8,978 nucleotides of DNA from assembly GCA_024464195.1 (NCBI GenBank), contig JANHAK010000035.1, positions 1-8,978 of the forward strand, in the 5' to 3' direction. Of this stretch, positions 7,189 through 8,978 are shown one piece after another. The notes beneath the pieces were generated by a model. The model saw only the letters and a program-made list of their open reading frames with translations, was not told where the DNA came from and did no database searches. The position numbers and the translations under genes are program-made. Within the stretch, counting starts at the first letter, position 1. Each line of letters begins with the position of its first letter. This stretch comes from Methanomassiliicoccales archaeon. GTDB lineage: Archaea > Thermoplasmatota > Thermoplasmata > Methanomassiliicoccales > JACIVX01.

Positions 7189-7554
7189 TCATTCACTTCT
7201 TGGTGTATCATCAGACCTTTGACCATTTGGCGACTCCGTTTTCAACTCTCCTCTTTCTTTGAAAGTCATCACAACCATCATAGTTTTTATCTCTTTGATT
7301 CCCTGGATGTTGGCAATTTTCTCGACAAGAAATCTCTTCAGTTGATTATAGTTCTGAAATTTCACCTTTGCAATGATATCTGTGTCGCCAGTAACCAAGA
7401 AGACATCTTCCACAACTTCGTATTCGGATATCCGCTCTGCTATTGCATCCGCCTCTTTTGTATCAATTTTCAAATTTATGAGTGAGGTCACCTGGTCATC
7501 ACCGTAATAGTTCGACATAACTGTGTCGTATTCCGTTTTCTCCTTATCCTGCAA
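7189..7554 (-). CDS. Stand-alone Lrp/AsnC ligand-binding (RAM) domain protein
   Basis: This 121-residue protein consists of a single RAM domain (about residues 22-98) flanked by a polar N-terminus and a charged, Ser/Pro-containing tail (about 99-121). RAM-like features are VTSLINLKID (22-31), a helix ADAIAERISEYEVVEDVFLV (35-54), VTGDTDIIAKV (54-64) and IQGIKEIKTMMVV (83-95), which match the beta-alpha-beta-beta-alpha-beta pattern that binds amino acids or related effectors and drives oligomer formation. There is no helix-turn-helix, so it is not a DNA-binding Lrp regulator by itself; it may modulate another protein or bind a metabolite. The start is TTG at 7554, because AGGAGGTG lies with eight bases from GGAGG to it. 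The ATG at 7590 has no ribosome site, and the later ATG at 7518 is too far from one. It sits between the 55-residue gene and UPF0147. Confidence 0.88.
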   Translation of the reverse strand: MQDKEKTEYDTVMSNYYGDDQVTSLINLKIDTKEADAIAERISEYEVVEDVFLVTGDTDIIAKVKFQNYNQLKRFLVEKIANIQGIKEIKTMMVVMTFKERGELKTESPNGQRSDDTPRSE

Positions 7555-7560
7555 ATCGAA

Positions 7561-7568
7561 CACCTCCT
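7561..7568 (-). promoter_or_regulatory. Ribosome binding site deciding a TTG start
   Basis: The minus strand reads AGGAGGTG, with eight bases between GGAGG and the TTG at 7554. The longer ATG reading at 7590 would place this site inside the coding sequence, so the TTG start is preferred. Confidence 0.7.
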
Positions 7569-7592
7569 CTTGAGCGAATCTCAATGGCATAC

Positions 7593-7647
7593 GGGCTCAC
7601 AGGCGCAGGATGCTATGCGCGCTTTAAGCGGGCGGAATGCAGAGCCC
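7593..7647 (-). repeat. Inverted-repeat cluster in the leader of the RAM-domain gene
   Basis: GGGCTC (7593-7598) and GAGCCC (7642-7647) form a 6-bp outer stem. Inside are GCGCA (7603-7607) with TGCGC (7616-7620), and the near-palindrome CGCTTTAAGCG (7620-7630). The stretch is visibly more GC-rich than its surroundings. It lies between the 55-residue gene and the RAM-domain gene and would form a branched structure in the transcript. It could be a leader structure, a processing site or a weak terminator. Confidence 0.35.
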
Positions 7648-7657
7648 TGGAAGATCC

Positions 7658-7825
7658 CTAGCCAGTCGTCTCAAATTCTTCCTGGAGATCAATAATTACT
7701 TGTTCAAGAACTTCTTCGAGACTCGAACTACGATATTCTCTTAATCCGCCAATGTCGCTTTGAACTCTGGCTACATACGTCGTGTTGCTTTTTAGGAACT
7801 CAACATTGCAAAGGGTCTCTTCCAT
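7658..7825 (-). CDS. Small uncharacterised protein, 55 residues
   Basis: A short gene with a strong signal: GGAGGTGGAT (7831-7840) precedes the ATG at 7825, with ten bases between GGAGG and the start, and a TATA box lies further upstream. The product begins MEETLCNVEFLKSNTTYVAR and ends LQEEFETTG. It looks like two beta strands (about 6-12 and 16-23), a turn with GGLREY (26-31), then an acidic amphipathic helix (36-52, SLEEVLEQVIIDLQEEF). This strand-strand-strand-helix pattern is loosely like the small HicB/UPF0150 fold, but I cannot name a family. It is the first gene of the group with the RAM-domain and UPF0147 genes, with a 103-base gap to the former. No membrane segment or zinc motif is seen; there is one Cys. 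The evidence for translation is good; the function is unknown. Confidence 0.75.
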   Translation of the reverse strand: MEETLCNVEFLKSNTTYVARVQSDIGGLREYRSSSLEEVLEQVIIDLQEEFETTG

Positions 7826-7840
7826 TTTTCATCCACCTCC

Positions 7841-8421
7841 AGCCAACATCCTGAGAGGTCACCAACGTGCGGCACATATATGGCTTGATATATAATGATT
7901 TTTACACGACAAAGGTCGTTCCGATGGCGGCTTGATAATTTGCTAAGAACCTTTCATCGAATAATTAAATTCTTCCAGTTCAATGCAGGTTTGATCTTAT
8001 TGAACATTCTGAACGATTTTCTCACTCATCTGAAAAACTAGCTTTCTTATGATCTCGTTTGTGCTAGATCAAGATAAAAAATAATTAATCTTGGTGCTTG
8101 GGGTGGAAAGATTACTTCTATTGTTTTAGAGTGAACGCTGCCCTAAGTTCAAAGCAGCGGATGCAAAATTGGATTGACAACTCTCCTGAATCAAGACAAA
8201 TCATCAGCTACATGGCTTTTTAGCCGGAAAATTAGGCATCACTCGTAATGTTTTGGTGTATGGAAATGCGGGTCTGCGACTACACTAACTTTAACCACAA
8301 AGGCAAGCTTGAAGCGATCGCTGCCGATCATTTAGGCGATCAGCGGAAATAAGGACATCGATTGCCATCGAGTGGATGTCATGAAACTGTCGTTGCTTTG
8401 ATCGGATTTGATAGGAATTTA
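7841..8421. other. Intergenic stretch without a convincing gene
   Basis: About 580 bases between the small-protein operon and the acetyltransferase gene. Apart from the TATA box near 7890 it holds two small hairpins: CAAGAT/ATCTTG around 8074-8097, and CGCTGC (8136-8141) with GCAGCG (8154-8159). The longest suggestive reading is on the + strand from the ATG at 8248 to 8352 (34 codons). It shares a frame with a 44-codon open stretch at 8089-8220, interrupted by stops at 8221 and 8233. No ribosome site precedes either, and I recognise no family. It may hold a decayed gene or a small RNA, or simply be spacer. Confidence 0.4.
7888..7895 (-). promoter_or_regulatory. Candidate TATA box for the small-protein operon
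   Basis: The minus strand reads TTATATAT, preceded by an A-rich AAAATCA that could act as the BRE. A start some 25 bases downstream (about 7865) would leave a leader of about 40 bases, including the GGAGGTG of the 55-residue gene. A nearby palindrome CATATATG (7875-7882) between TATA box and start could be an operator or an alternative TATA element. Confidence 0.5.
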
Positions 8422-8955
8422 CTAATATTTTGAGGCCAAATCTATAGAGTTTTTCGAAGATTGATCGTTCGAATTCTTTCGCCCTTCACGAGGGCATCGA
8501 AGAATTTTTTCCATGGTAAATGCATTTTTTCCGGGACCATAATAGTCCAGAAGAACCCCTCTGATTAAAAACCCTCTCTTCTTGTAGAATTTCAATGCTT
8601 CAAAATTCGTCATCCGAACCTCCAAAGCAACTTTGATTATACCCTTTGCCAGCGCGTTTCGTTCAATCTCTTCGATCATAATGGTACCAATCCCCATTTT
8701 TCGATATTCTGGGAGAACAGCGATCGAAATGATTTTCGATTCGTGGCAGAGTTCAGATAAATAAGCTGAAGCATACCCTATCGGCTTATCATTAATACAT
8801 GCGATAATTGTTAAGAATTCTTGGTTCCCCAAAAGTGTGTTTAGCAGCGATCGCTCATATCGCTCGGATTTTTCAAAGCATGCTCTTTCGATCAATTCAA
8901 TATAAGAAATATCATTTACCGTAGCTCTCTTTATTACCACGCCGCTAGGATCCAC
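8422..8955 (-). CDS. GNAT-family N-acetyltransferase, RimI/Ard1-like
   Basis: Transfers an acetyl group from acetyl-CoA, most likely to protein N-termini as in the archaeal RimI/Ard1 enzymes. In the 177-residue protein the N-terminal IKRATVNDISYIELIERACF (8-27) is typical. Motif A is IAVLPEYRKMGIG (78-90), with the acetyl-CoA pyrophosphate loop RKMGIG at 85-90. EVRMTNFEALKFYKKRGF (112-129) is the hallmark of RimI-like enzymes, and DYYGPGKNAFTMEK (137-150) closes the domain. A polar Ser/Asn/Lys-rich tail of about 25 residues follows, longer than in most RimI proteins. The start is taken as GTG at 8955, since an in-frame stop lies at 8962-8964. GTG at 8940 would be five residues shorter; neither has a clear ribosome site, and only 23 bases of upstream sequence are in the window. 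The general family is sure; the substrate is inferred. Confidence 0.88.
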   Translation of the reverse strand: MDPSGVVIKRATVNDISYIELIERACFEKSERYERSLLNTLLGNQEFLTIIACINDKPIGYASAYLSELCHESKIISIAVLPEYRKMGIGTIMIEEIERNALAKGIIKVALEVRMTNFEALKFYKKRGFLIRGVLLDYYGPGKNAFTMEKILRCPREGRKNSNDQSSKNSIDLASKY

Positions 8956-8978
8956 GATTGATCAATGACATTCACAGA

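Noticed and set aside
7129..7485. Plus-strand reading frame of 118 codons rich in Phe/Ile/Ser/His
   Set aside because: It is antisense to the RAM-domain gene and the start of UPF0147, both with strong ribosome sites.
8136..8159. CGCTGC/GCAGCG hairpin as a terminator or ncRNA
   Set aside because: A 6-bp stem with a 12-base loop and no T-run is weak, and no gene ends just before it.
8190..8200. C/D-box sRNA candidate (CTGATGA on the minus strand)
   Set aside because: No matching D box (CUGA) with proper spacing and no terminal stem was found nearby.

Overview
This window reads as an archaeal chromosome segment, most likely euryarchaeal. The evidence is a UPF0147 family gene (an archaeal family), a PAC2-type proteasome-chaperone gene, an RNA 3'-phosphate cyclase, a tRNA gene without encoded CCA, TATA-box promoters, and strong Shine-Dalgarno sequences (GGAGG/GGAGGTG) before most genes. 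TTG appears to be used as a start codon at least once. A Thermoplasmatota/Methanomassiliicoccales-like source is possible, but nothing here proves the lineage. No mobile element, CRISPR array or phage gene is visible.

Left part (1-4339): a PAC2-family gene enters from the left edge on the + strand and converges, with a 14-base overlap, on rtcA. rtcA lies 32 bases downstream of a long P2A-type (Ca2+-ATPase-like) cation pump, so the pump and rtcA look like one minus-strand transcription unit.

Middle (4340-6748): a roughly 385-base divergent promoter region separates the pump from a CPA2-type cation/proton antiporter on the + strand. The region holds a spaced inverted repeat, a small palindrome and a direct repeat, so shared control of the two ion transporters is plausible. 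The antiporter has an unusual Glu at the expected ion-binding Asp, and four extra membrane helices in place of the usual cytosolic RCK domain. A hairpin followed by a T-run lies after it.

Right part (6749-8955), all on the minus strand. In transcription order: an acetyltransferase of the RimI type at the right edge; about 580 bases with no convincing gene; a TATA box; a 55-residue small protein with a strong ribosome binding site; a stand-alone Lrp/AsnC ligand-binding (RAM) domain protein; a UPF0147 protein; and tRNA-Gly(CCC). The three small protein genes look like a compact operon.

No obviously new multi-gene system was found. The best leads are the uncharacterised 55-aa/RAM/UPF0147 cluster, the atypical antiporter, and the repeat-bearing divergent promoter between two ion transporters.
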